From Muribaculaceae bacterium (GTDB lineage Bacteria; Bacteroidota; Bacteroidia; Bacteroidales; Muribaculaceae): a DNA stretch of 56,781 nt. The DNA lies in assembly GCA_017427945.1 (NCBI GenBank), contig JAFRRT010000001.1:1-56781 (forward strand), read 5' to 3'. The notes under the pieces were generated by a model that made no database searches, was not told the origin of the DNA, and saw nothing but the letters and a program-made list of their open reading frames with translations. Below are positions 1 through 6,876 of this stretch, one piece after another (the first letter of the stretch is position 1; each line of letters starts with the position of its first letter). The position numbers and the translations under genes were made by a program.

Positions 1-56
1 GTAAAGTGCCAGAAGTCCAACAACTTGGTGAACAAGAAATTGTCAAGCAGTACCAT
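1..56 (-). CDS. Decarboxylase beta subunit, N-terminal fragment (probable)
   Basis: An open frame starts with ATG at 56, 16 bases after the biotin carrier gene stops, and runs off the left edge. Only 18 residues are visible (MVLLDNFLFTKLLDFWHF), hydrophobic and without a stop. In Bacteroidales the Na+-translocating methylmalonyl-CoA or oxaloacetate decarboxylase beta subunit (OadB/MmdB family) normally follows the biotin carrier gene, so this is the expected position for it. The assignment rests almost entirely on gene order; the fragment is too short to identify on its own. Confidence 0.5.
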   Translation of the reverse strand, partial: MVLLDNFLFTKLLDFWHF

Positions 57-72
57 AATCTGGAGTCTGTTT

Positions 73-507
73 TTATCCGATTACCATGATTGTGTTACCC
101 TCGAGTACCGAATCCTCCTTCGATACCTCGATGCTCTTGACGGTACCGTCAACGCCGGCGTGAATCTCGTTACCCATCTTCATGGCTTCGAGGATGCACA
201 CGACATCGTCGGCTTTAACTTGCTGGCCCACCTTCACAAAGATTTCCTTGATGACGCCGGGCAGCGGGGACTCGATCACATGACCTCCGGCAGCGGCGGG
301 AGCGGCTTTGCGGGCTGCAGGTTTGGGAGCGGCAGCGGGAGCGTCGCTCACGGCAACACGCTTCACGGCGGGAGCGGCCTTGGGCTGCTCGGGCAGCTCA
401 ACGTCATAAGCTACACCGTTGACCTGGATGTGGGCGATATTGCCCTCAATGTTATCGACAGCAACATTATACTCGTTGCCATTGATTTTATATTTGTATT
501 CCTTCAT
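73..507 (-). CDS. Biotin carboxyl carrier subunit of methylmalonyl-CoA decarboxylase
   Basis: This 144-residue protein carries the biotin that shuttles CO2 between the carboxyltransferase and the membrane beta subunit. The C-terminal half (about residues 75-144) is a biotinyl/lipoyl domain with the motif EAMKM, and Lys110 is the expected biotinylation site. It is joined by an Ala/Pro/Lys-rich flexible linker (about 43-75) to a small N-terminal domain typical of these gamma-type subunits. It lies between the OadG-like gene (62-bp gap) and the probable beta subunit, in one minus-strand operon with the carboxyltransferase. It could also serve an acyl-CoA carboxylase, but no biotin carboxylase gene is visible here, which favours a decarboxylase. 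Confidence 0.9.
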   Translation of the reverse strand: MKEYKYKINGNEYNVAVDNIEGNIAHIQVNGVAYDVELPEQPKAAPAVKRVAVSDAPAAAPKPAARKAAPAAAGGHVIESPLPGVIKEIFVKVGQQVKADDVVCILEAMKMGNEIHAGVDGTVKSIEVSKEDSVLEGNTIMVIG

Positions 508-569
508 TGGAGTGAATGATTTAAATTATTACTAAAAGCTAATTGCTATATGCGAGTAGCTAAAAGAGA

Positions 570-1577
570 TTATTTCTTGATAACGGGTAATTCACGCATC
601 AGGCCGGTCTTGGTGGCCCATGTCGAGTTGTCGCGGGGAGCAAGCGTCAAGACGCCGCTCTCGTTGTCGTGGGCATTCAGGTGCTGATACAGCGCGAAGC
701 ATATCGCGGCCATCGTCTCGCCGTCGGTGTCACCCGTGGCGGGAACTGCGGCGGCCTGAGCCACGGCGGGAGCAGCCTCGGCTTTGGTCTTGTCCTCGCT
801 CGACAAGTTGCGGCTGGCAAACATGCCAAACAGCTTGAAGAGGATGTAGAGCAGTGCCAGTGCACTGAATACTACAGACATCGCGAGCAATGCAATCCAG
901 TAACCGTGCGGGTCCTTGATATGGAAGGCCTCGATGTTCTCGTTCACCTCGCGGATGTTGTAGTTACCCTTGGTGATTGCGGTCTCGATGGTCTTGCCGT
1001 CTTTCACAGTCCACTCGGTCTTGCCGTCGTTAAGAATGCTTGGTAAGCGTCCTTCGGCCTTGATTGCATAGGTCTCACCCGGCTTGAGCGAGGCGGGAAT
1101 TGTCACGTCATCTACCAGGTCTCCATTCACGTCATACAAGGCGATGTAATTGTCCTTGCCCTCAGTGAAGGTAAAGGGCATGTGGAAGGTGCCTGACTTG
1201 GGGTCACCGTCGGCTTCCATGACAAAATGGGCGCGCGGTGCAATCTTGGTGTGACGCTCGTCGCCACGGGGAATCTCATAGATGTCCATGGGCTGAGCCT
1301 CACACAGCTCAAGCAGTATCTGGTTGGGCTTTTTCTTGTTGCCCTTGTTCTTGTCGAAGACGCTCTGGATATCATCACGGCTCAGCGTGGTGATGAACAT
1401 CTTCTCGACGGCAGTGGAGCTGTAGGACGAGTTGTAGAACTCGACCCAGCCGTTGCCGCCCGTGCTGTCCTGCTGCACCATCACCTCGTTGATGCGCACG
1501 TTCTTGCGACCTTGTGCAAACGTGGGCAGGGCGAGGATGGCACACAGCAGTATCAATGTCAATATTCTTTTACTCAT
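570..1577 (-). CDS. OadG-family decarboxylase subunit with lamin-tail-like ectodomain
   Basis: A 335-residue membrane protein. It has a signal peptide (residues 1-22, ending TFAQG), then a region of about 200 residues resembling a lamin-tail domain (VRINEVM near 27-33, WVEFYN at 44-49), and one strong membrane segment at about 226-252. A short Ala-rich cytoplasmic part follows, ending in conserved text (TWATKTGLMRELPV). The membrane segment and cytoplasmic tail match the OadG (gamma/delta) subunits that hold Na+-pumping decarboxylases together. Such subunits are often under 120 residues, so the periplasmic domain is an addition. It sits 60 bp after the carboxyltransferase gene and 62 bp before the biotin carrier. 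The role of the ectodomain is unknown; structural or envelope anchoring is a guess. Confidence 0.8.
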   Translation of the reverse strand: MSKRILTLILLCAILALPTFAQGRKNVRINEVMVQQDSTGGNGWVEFYNSSYSSTAVEKMFITTLSRDDIQSVFDKNKGNKKKPNQILLELCEAQPMDIYEIPRGDERHTKIAPRAHFVMEADGDPKSGTFHMPFTFTEGKDNYIALYDVNGDLVDDVTIPASLKPGETYAIKAEGRLPSILNDGKTEWTVKDGKTIETAITKGNYNIREVNENIEAFHIKDPHGYWIALLAMSVVFSALALLYILFKLFGMFASRNLSSEDKTKAEAAPAVAQAAAVPATGDTDGETMAAICFALYQHLNAHDNESGVLTLAPRDNSTWATKTGLMRELPVIKK

Positions 1578-1637
1578 AACATTATAGTTTTCGGTTTTCA
1601 GTTGATAACTTTAACCTCTAACCCTTAAACTTTAACC

Positions 1638-3251
1638 TTACAGTGGAATATTGCCGTGCTTCTTGGCAGGGTTGGTCAACTTCTTGGTGCGCAGCACTTC
1701 CAGGGCGCGGATGACGCGGAAGCGGGTGTTGCGCGGCTCAATCACGTCGTCGATGTAGCCATAGCGGGCAGCATTGTAAGGCGTGCAGAAGAGGTTGTTG
1801 TACTCGTCCTCCTTGTCCTGAACGAACTTCTTACCGGCTTCGAGCAACTCCTTAGCCTTGGCTTCGTCGCCAGCTTCCTTGGCCTCTTCGGCCTGAACCT
1901 TGAAGTTCTTGCTCTCCTTGGCGTAGAGAATCTCGGCAGCGCCTGCGGCACCCATCACAGCGATCTCGGCGCTGGGCCATGCGTAGTTCAAGTCACCGCG
2001 CAGCTGCTTGCAGCTCATCACGATGTGAGAACCGCCGTAGCTCTTGCGCAGGGTAACGGTCACCTTGGGCACGGTAGCCTCGCCATAAGCATAGAGCAAC
2101 TTGGCACCGTTCATGATCACGGCGTTGTACTCTTGACCAGTACCGGGCAGGAAGCCGGGCACGTCAACGAGGGTTACCAGAGGAATGTTGAAGCTGTCGC
2201 AGAAGCGTACGAAGCGGGCACCCTTCTTCGAGGCGTTCACATCAAGCACACCTGCCATGCAGTTGGGCTGGTTGGCAACAACACCCACTGACTGGCCGTT
2301 GAAGCGGGCAAAGCCCACAATGATGTTCTTGGCAAAGTCTTTGTGAACCTCCAAGAACTCACCGTTATCGACGATAGCGCTGATAACCTGATACATGTCG
2401 TAGGGGTCGTTGGCGCTCTCGGGGATGATGTTGTTCAGGGCATCCTCCACGCGGTCGATGGGGTCGGTGCACTCATGACGCGGAGTCTCTTCCATATTGT
2501 TGCTGGGCATGTAGCTCAACAGTTGGCGGATGATGGTGATGGCCTCTTCCTCGGTCTCGGCGGCGAAGTGGGCCACACCGCTCTTGCTGGCGTGTACACC
2601 TGCACCACCCAGCTGCTCCTGTGTAACGTTCTCACCAGTCACGGTCTTAACAACCTTGGGACCGGTCAGGAACATGAAGGAGATACCCTTGGCCATGATG
2701 ATGAAGTCGGTCAGGGCAGGGGAGTAAACGGCACCACCGGCACAGGGACCCAAGATGGCACTGATTTGGGGAATAACGCCCGAGGCGTTGATGTTGCGCT
2801 GGAAAATCTCGGCATAGCCGGCGAGAGCGTTCACGCTCTCCTGGATGCGGGCACCGCCCGAGTCATTCAGGCCGACAACAGGGGCACCCTGCTTCATGGC
2901 CAGATCCATGACCTTACACATCTTCAGCGCCATTGTCTCGCCCAGCGAGCCGCCAATGACAGTGGCATCCTGTGCAAAGACGTAAACCAGGCGGCCGTCA
3001 ACGGTACCGAAACCGGTCACAACGCCGTCGCCGTCATAGGTCTTCTTCTCCATGCCGAAGTTGGTGCAGCGGTGCTGAACAAACATGTCCAGTTCCTCAA
3101 AGCTGCCCTCGTCAAGGAGCATATTGATGCGCTCACGGGCAGTAAATTTGCCCTTCTCATGCTGCTTGGCAATAGCCTTCTCGCCACCGCCCATGCGTGC
3201 TTTCTCGCGACGCTCAATCAGCTCTTGAATTTTTTCTAATTGTTTTCCCAT
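1638..3251 (-). CDS. mmdA: Methylmalonyl-CoA decarboxylase alpha subunit (carboxyltransferase)
   Basis: This 537-residue member of the acyl-CoA carboxyltransferase family moves the carboxyl group of methylmalonyl-CoA to biotin, releasing propionyl-CoA. The N-terminal carboxyltransferase half shows the TARERI helix near residue 38 and NDSGGARIQE. The C-terminal half has VDVPGFLPGTGQE, then YGGSHIVMS and AWPSAEIAVMG. An Ala/Glu/Lys-rich stretch between AAEILY and the final domain makes it slightly longer than the usual 510-520 residues. Epimerase lies upstream, and OadG-like and biotin carrier genes lie downstream. That context supports decarboxylation coupled to Na+ export in succinate-to-propionate fermentation over propionyl-CoA carboxylase, although the reaction is reversible and the subunit families are hard to separate by sequence. 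Confidence 0.9.
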   Translation of the reverse strand: MGKQLEKIQELIERREKARMGGGEKAIAKQHEKGKFTARERINMLLDEGSFEELDMFVQHRCTNFGMEKKTYDGDGVVTGFGTVDGRLVYVFAQDATVIGGSLGETMALKMCKVMDLAMKQGAPVVGLNDSGGARIQESVNALAGYAEIFQRNINASGVIPQISAILGPCAGGAVYSPALTDFIIMAKGISFMFLTGPKVVKTVTGENVTQEQLGGAGVHASKSGVAHFAAETEEEAITIIRQLLSYMPSNNMEETPRHECTDPIDRVEDALNNIIPESANDPYDMYQVISAIVDNGEFLEVHKDFAKNIIVGFARFNGQSVGVVANQPNCMAGVLDVNASKKGARFVRFCDSFNIPLVTLVDVPGFLPGTGQEYNAVIMNGAKLLYAYGEATVPKVTVTLRKSYGGSHIVMSCKQLRGDLNYAWPSAEIAVMGAAGAAEILYAKESKNFKVQAEEAKEAGDEAKAKELLEAGKKFVQDKEDEYNNLFCTPYNAARYGYIDDVIEPRNTRFRVIRALEVLRTKKLTNPAKKHGNIPL

Positions 3252-3294
3252 TTCAAACTATGTTGTTTATGTAAAAGTCGCTAATGGATTAAAG

Positions 3295-3729
3295 TTAGCA
3301 GTTACAGCATTTCTTTTTGGGATCCTCGCAAAGCTCTACCAGTGCGCCACTGGTTGACTTGGGGTGCAGGAAAGCGATGTTCAGGCCCTCGGCACCCTTG
3401 CGGGGGTGTGCGTCAATGACGCGGCAGCCCTTCTCCTGTACCTCGTCCAGAGCGTTCTGTACACCGTCCTCAACGGCAAATGCAATGTGCTGGATGCCGC
3501 CACGGCCACCATTTTTCTCAATGAATTTGCAGATGGCACTCTCGGGGGCGGTACCCTCAAGGAGCTCAATCTTGGTCTGGCCCACCTGGAAGAAGGCGGT
3601 CTTCACCTTTTGGTCCTCAACTTCTTCAATTGCAAAGCACTTGAAGCCCAGCATTTTCTCGTAGAAAGGAATAGCCTCCTCGAGCGAGGTAACGGCGATT
3701 CCCACGTGTTCGATGTGCGAAATGTTCAT
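3295..3729 (-). CDS. mce: Methylmalonyl-CoA epimerase
   Basis: A 144-residue protein of the vicinal oxygen chelate superfamily that interconverts the two epimers of methylmalonyl-CoA, linking methylmalonyl-CoA mutase to the decarboxylase. Two beta-alpha-beta modules are visible. Probable metal ligands are His8 (HIEHVGIAV), His81 (GGIQHIAFAV) and Glu132 (GALVELCE). Its size is normal for the family. It is the first gene of the minus-strand operon, 43 bp before the carboxyltransferase gene. An oddity is the C-terminal tail KKKCCNC, with three cysteines in the last four residues; such tails may bind metal, but nothing here proves it. Confidence 0.93.
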   Translation of the reverse strand: MNISHIEHVGIAVTSLEEAIPFYEKMLGFKCFAIEEVEDQKVKTAFFQVGQTKIELLEGTAPESAICKFIEKNGGRGGIQHIAFAVEDGVQNALDEVQEKGCRVIDAHPRKGAEGLNIAFLHPKSTSGALVELCEDPKKKCCNC

Positions 3730-3955
3730 AACTTTCTGTTTTTTAGAAGTTTATTAATTGAATTAAATGAAATTTTCAAAATAACTCACAAAATTACAAA
3801 ATTCTTTAAATATAGTATTCCATTTTTTCCGAAAACAATATGCCGCCATGTCGAAAAATAACATTTTTTTAACTTTAGCGAAATTCCCTCCAACCCGTCC
3901 TGGAAACCGAAGCTCTAACGGCGCTGTTGAAAATTAACCCCGGTCTTTAAATGGC

Positions 3956-3982
3956 ATCACTTTTTTATTAGAAAAAAGTGAT
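3956..3982. repeat. Perfect 11-bp inverted repeat with T6/A6 arms
   Basis: ATCACTTTTTT (3956-3966) and AAAAAAGTGAT (3972-3982) are separated by the loop ATTAG. It lies 28 bp upstream of the -33 element of the next promoter. There is no coding gene running into it from either side, so a terminator role is doubtful; a protein-binding site or bent DNA upstream of the promoter is an alternative. A similar hairpin precedes the kor promoter at 52587-52612. Confidence 0.6.
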
Positions 3983-4010
3983 TGATTTTGCTTAAAAATA
4001 GGCGTGAAAC

Positions 4011-4041
4011 TTGTGTGAAAACATTAAACTGATTAACTTTG
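4011..4041 (+). promoter_or_regulatory. Bacteroidetes-type promoter for PepSY-like cluster
   Basis: TTG at 4011-4013, a 20-bp spacer and TAACTTTG at 4034-4041 match the Bacteroidetes primary sigma consensus (TTTG, about 20 bp, TAnnTTTG). Predicted transcription start is near 4048, giving a leader of about 70 bases. Confidence 0.65.
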
Positions 4042-4119
4042 CAGGTTAAATAATAATTTGCTTTTAATCGGACTGTTCGCGGCACCTGATTAAAAGAGTA
4101 ACCAAAAAGACAAAGAATT

Positions 4120-4575
4120 ATGAAACATTTCACCAAAACGACTGTCCACCTTCCCCTTATCGCTTTTTTCATCATCAGCATGACGGCTTTGGTAGGATGT
4201 GGCGAGAAACCTGTTGCGCCAACGCAGTTGCCGCCTGAGATTCAGACATTTGTACAACAGACGTTCCCCAATCAGGCAATCACTTTTGCCAAAAAGGATC
4301 GGGAACTGTTCGGCAGCAAATATGACGTTGTGCTTGCCGACGGTACGCAGATTGATTTCAACAAAGATCACTTCTGGGACAAGGTGGAGAGCCGCATGAA
4401 TCCTGTGCCTGCCGCATTGATTCCTGCTCCTATCGCCACCTATATAAACACCAATTTCCCGGCGGTGGCCATCGTCAAGATTGACAAGGAGCGCTATGGC
4501 TACGAGGTTGAACTGGCCAATGAGCTTGAGCTCAAGTTCAACGAGCAGGGCGCTCTCATGGAGATGGACGACTGA
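4120..4575 (+). CDS. PepSY-like domain lipoprotein (first of three tandem paralogs)
   Basis: A 151-residue predicted lipoprotein: a signal sequence with a lipobox ending ALVGC (Cys27), then about 115 residues of PepSY-like domain (the family formerly called a beta-lactamase-inhibitor-like fold). The domain contains two similar halves, each with a helix ending in FP, then a two-strand hairpin: YDVVLADGTQIDFNKDHFWD and later YGYEVELANELELKFNEQG. It ends in MEMDD. Members of this family are exported; most have no proven ligand, and PepSY relatives in protease propeptides act as inhibitors. It follows a good promoter and begins a run of three paralogs, a DUF3667 membrane protein and a secreted protease. 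Binding or restraint of an exported enzyme is an inference from context. Confidence 0.8.
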   Translation: MKHFTKTTVHLPLIAFFIISMTALVGCGEKPVAPTQLPPEIQTFVQQTFPNQAITFAKKDRELFGSKYDVVLADGTQIDFNKDHFWDKVESRMNPVPAALIPAPIATYINTNFPAVAIVKIDKERYGYEVELANELELKFNEQGALMEMDD

Positions 4576-4630
4576 TTGGCATGTTTCTTGCACTAAAAAA
4601 GATGTTTAACGGTAATTTAATATAAGAATA

Positions 4631-5062
4631 ATGAAAAAGATTAAAGCTGTCCTTTTGTTAGTTGCCATGTTCGCAATGAGCTTCAACGCCAAGGCCGACC
4701 ATGACCAGGTAATCACGTTTAATCAACTCCCTGATGCGGCCCAGACGCTTCTCAAGCAGTATTTTGCCGACAAGGTTCCCCTGGTGGCAACCGTCGATTG
4801 GGATGACTATACGATTGTGTATGACAGTGGTGAGAAAGTGGAGTTTGACAAGCAGGGTAACTGGAAAGAGATTGACTGCCGCACATCGCGTGTGCCCTCG
4901 GAATTGATTCCCGAGCAAATCAAGTCACACATCAAGGCCACGTTCCCCGGCACAACCATTATCAAGCTCGACCGCAACCGTCGAGGCTATGAGGTAAAGC
5001 TCAACAATGGACTTGAAGTGGAGTATAACCGCTCATTCCAAGTCATTGACATCGACGATTAA
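4631..5062 (+). CDS. PepSY-like domain exported protein (second paralog)
   Basis: A 143-residue protein with a cleavable signal peptide (MKKIKAVLLLVAMFAMSFNAKA) and no lipobox cysteine, so probably released into the periplasm rather than lipidated. The rest is one PepSY-like domain with the same internal twofold repeat: YTIVYDSGEKVEFDKQGNWKE in the first half and RGYEVKLNNGLEVEYN in the second. It ends IDIDD, like its neighbours. It starts 55 bp after the first paralog and shares its operon. The mixture of lipidated and soluble paralogs suggests related domains displayed in two compartments or states. Function is otherwise unknown. Confidence 0.8.
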   Translation: MKKIKAVLLLVAMFAMSFNAKADHDQVITFNQLPDAAQTLLKQYFADKVPLVATVDWDDYTIVYDSGEKVEFDKQGNWKEIDCRTSRVPSELIPEQIKSHIKATFPGTTIIKLDRNRRGYEVKLNNGLEVEYNRSFQVIDIDD

Positions 5063-5080
5063 TAAAAAGAATCAACAATT

Positions 5081-5110
5081 AATAAGGGGCGAGATTATTT
5101 GCCCCTTATT
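5081..5110 (+). terminator. Intergenic hairpin between second and third PepSY-like genes
   Basis: AATAAGGGGC (5081-5090) and GCCCCTTATT (5101-5110) form a 10-bp perfect stem with a 10-base loop, followed by GTTATT. It sits 18 bp after one stop codon and 20 bp before the next start codon, leaving no room for a full promoter between. It is best read as a partial terminator, an attenuator or an mRNA-stabilising hairpin within the operon. Confidence 0.55.
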
Positions 5111-5130
5111 GTTATTAAAACCTCAATAAA

Positions 5131-5676
5131 ATGAATAAGATGTATTTTAAAGTGTTGTCCATTGGAGTAATCCTGTTCACTCTATTCTCCTGTACCGGTA
5201 ACAACAATTCTGAGCAGCAGCAAGTTGCTGTACCCGCGCAAACTGCTCAAGAACAACCGATGCAAGCTCCTGTCGATAGCATACAGGTCCAAGCCCAAGC
5301 CGCTGCACCCGCTGCAAATACCCAGGCTGTGCCTGAAGCCGTGAACGCCTTTGTCAAACAGTATTTCCCCAGTGCCACAATTGCCGGAGTTGAGATAGAT
5401 AGCGAGCATGGCGGCATGGAATATGATATCTACCTGAGTGACGGTACCGAAATCGACTTCGACGCCAACAACCAGTGGGACAAAGTGGACTGCCACACCA
5501 AGGCCGTTCCCGCAGCCCTCGTCCCCCAGGCTATCGCTACCCATGTGAAAAACAACTATCAGAACATGGCCATCACAAAGATCAACAAGGAGTACCATGG
5601 CTATGAGATAGAACTCTCTAACGGACTCGATTTGAACTTTGACAAATCTGGCCGTTTCATGGGCATCGACGATTAA
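5131..5676 (+). CDS. PepSY-like domain lipoprotein (third paralog)
   Basis: A 181-residue predicted lipoprotein. The lipobox ends at Cys21 (LFTLFSC). A Gln/Ala/Pro-rich tether (about 25-68) follows, then a PepSY-like domain with the two-half pattern YDIYLSDGTEIDFDANNQWD and YHGYEIELSNGLDLNFD, ending MGIDD. The long low-complexity tether would hold the domain away from the membrane, unlike the first paralog, where the domain follows the lipid site closely. It lies 29 bp before the DUF3667 gene. Assignment to the family is firm from similarity to the two upstream genes; ligand and role are unknown. Confidence 0.8.
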   Translation: MNKMYFKVLSIGVILFTLFSCTGNNNSEQQQVAVPAQTAQEQPMQAPVDSIQVQAQAAAPAANTQAVPEAVNAFVKQYFPSATIAGVEIDSEHGGMEYDIYLSDGTEIDFDANNQWDKVDCHTKAVPAALVPQAIATHVKNNYQNMAITKINKEYHGYEIELSNGLDLNFDKSGRFMGIDD

Positions 5677-5705
5677 AACCATCCAATAGTTAACCACTCT
5701 TTTTC

Positions 5706-6827
5706 ATGGCGATAGACATCACGCAACGATACAGGCGTTTCAGGCAGTGGCAGCGAGAACCTTTCAATTATGAGTTGAAAGGCGAGGAGCAGCAACAATG
5801 CGCTAACTGCCATCATGAATATACCGGCAACTATTGTCCCTACTGCTCCCAGAAAACCGGGTTAGGGAAAGTGACATGGGCCAGTGTTGCTAAAGGTATA
5901 TCAATCGTGTGGGGCATGGACAATCGGTCCCTGCTTTACTCGCTGTGGCAACTGCTGCTGCGCCCCGGCTATCTGATCCGCGACTACATCAACGGTGAGC
6001 GGCAAGCATCCTTCCCGCCTGTCAAAATGCTGATGCTTGTCGCTATCGTATATGCGCTGATTATTCATTGGACAGGCATTCGCAGAGTTCCTTCAGACCC
6101 CGAAAATGATTTTGAATTCATCCGCGAATTCGCCATCTGGTTCAGGAACAACCCCGGGTGGGGACAGTTGGTCAAGTGCTCGTTCTTGATTCTGCCCACT
6201 TGGCTGTTTTTCCGCTATTCGCCACACAACTCTCACCACACCCTGCCCATGGGGTTCTACATCCAGGTGTTCATGACCACGCTGGTGCTGATGATCATGA
6301 TAGTGGCCGAACCGTTTCTCGGCGACCACTTCTATTGGGTGATCCTCTTCTATTATATTGTTGCCTATCACCAACTGTTTGGCTATGGGTGGTGGGGTAC
6401 CATATGGCGCACAGTATTGACTGGATTCGAAGGATTCTTCCTCCTGATAACGCTCAGCATGCTTGTGGAATCGATATATGGAAAGCCCTTCGTCGATAAT
6501 TCAATATTGAATTGGTTATTTGTGGCTGTCGTAATTATCGTCAATGTCGTTTTGGTGGTCGTTTGCTACTATATCAGCCGCTTGACCAGACGGAAAGCCG
6601 ATATGCAAGCCGAGCAGAACCAGCTAGAGCAGCAACACGACGAGTCGCCGGAAGAAAAGCAGCATGAAGAGATGATACTAACCGAAGAGTTACAATTTGA
6701 TGACTTGCAAGACGAATTGTGGTTGAAAGATGAACCGCAGGATGAAGGTGTGGAAGAAGAATTTCAACTCGACTTCCCACAAATAGAGGAGCCGAAAGAG
6801 GAGGAGTCTGAAGACGAAGATCCATAG
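5706..6827 (+). CDS. DUF3667 family membrane protein with N-terminal zinc ribbon
   Basis: A 373-residue membrane protein. Near the N-terminus four cysteines (Cys32, Cys35, Cys44, Cys47; CANC and CPYC) form a probable zinc ribbon. The middle holds several hydrophobic helices (about residues 90-110, 155-170, 185-225 and 240-290). The last 75 residues are strongly acidic (Glu/Asp/Gln-rich) and probably cytoplasmic. The text around GYLIRDYINGERQASFPPVK is characteristic of DUF3667. The biochemical function of the family is not known. The gene lies between the PepSY-like triplet and a secreted protease, all on the same strand with short gaps, so it may belong to the same unit. A role in exporting or sensing these proteins is only a hypothesis. 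Confidence 0.8.
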   Translation: MAIDITQRYRRFRQWQREPFNYELKGEEQQQCANCHHEYTGNYCPYCSQKTGLGKVTWASVAKGISIVWGMDNRSLLYSLWQLLLRPGYLIRDYINGERQASFPPVKMLMLVAIVYALIIHWTGIRRVPSDPENDFEFIREFAIWFRNNPGWGQLVKCSFLILPTWLFFRYSPHNSHHTLPMGFYIQVFMTTLVLMIMIVAEPFLGDHFYWVILFYYIVAYHQLFGYGWWGTIWRTVLTGFEGFFLLITLSMLVESIYGKPFVDNSILNWLFVAVVIIVNVVLVVVCYYISRLTRRKADMQAEQNQLEQQHDESPEEKQHEEMILTEELQFDDLQDELWLKDEPQDEGVEEEFQLDFPQIEEPKEEESEDEDP

Positions 6828-6876
6828 CATGCTGAACCCGCTAATAATGAGCAAAACGAACCCTAATTCATTGATT

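Larger units (their letters stand above)
3730..4119. other. Intergenic region between divergent operons (390 bp)
   Basis: An AT-rich region separates the minus-strand epimerase operon from the plus-strand PepSY-like genes. It contains an 11-bp perfect hairpin at 3956-3982 and a good plus-strand promoter at 4011-4041. On the minus strand a -7-like element (reads TAATTTTG) lies at 3789-3796, about 60 bp upstream of the epimerase gene, but no matching -33 element was found at normal spacing. No credible gene is seen. Confidence 0.6.

Noticed and set aside
2343-3239. Plus-strand open frame of 298 codons opposite mmdA
   Set aside because: Antisense shadow of the carboxyltransferase gene; no recognisable domain and no promoter in front.
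6829-6876. Upstream start for the S8 protease
   Set aside because: It would place 16 polar residues before the signal peptide; the ATG at 6877 gives a normal signal sequence.
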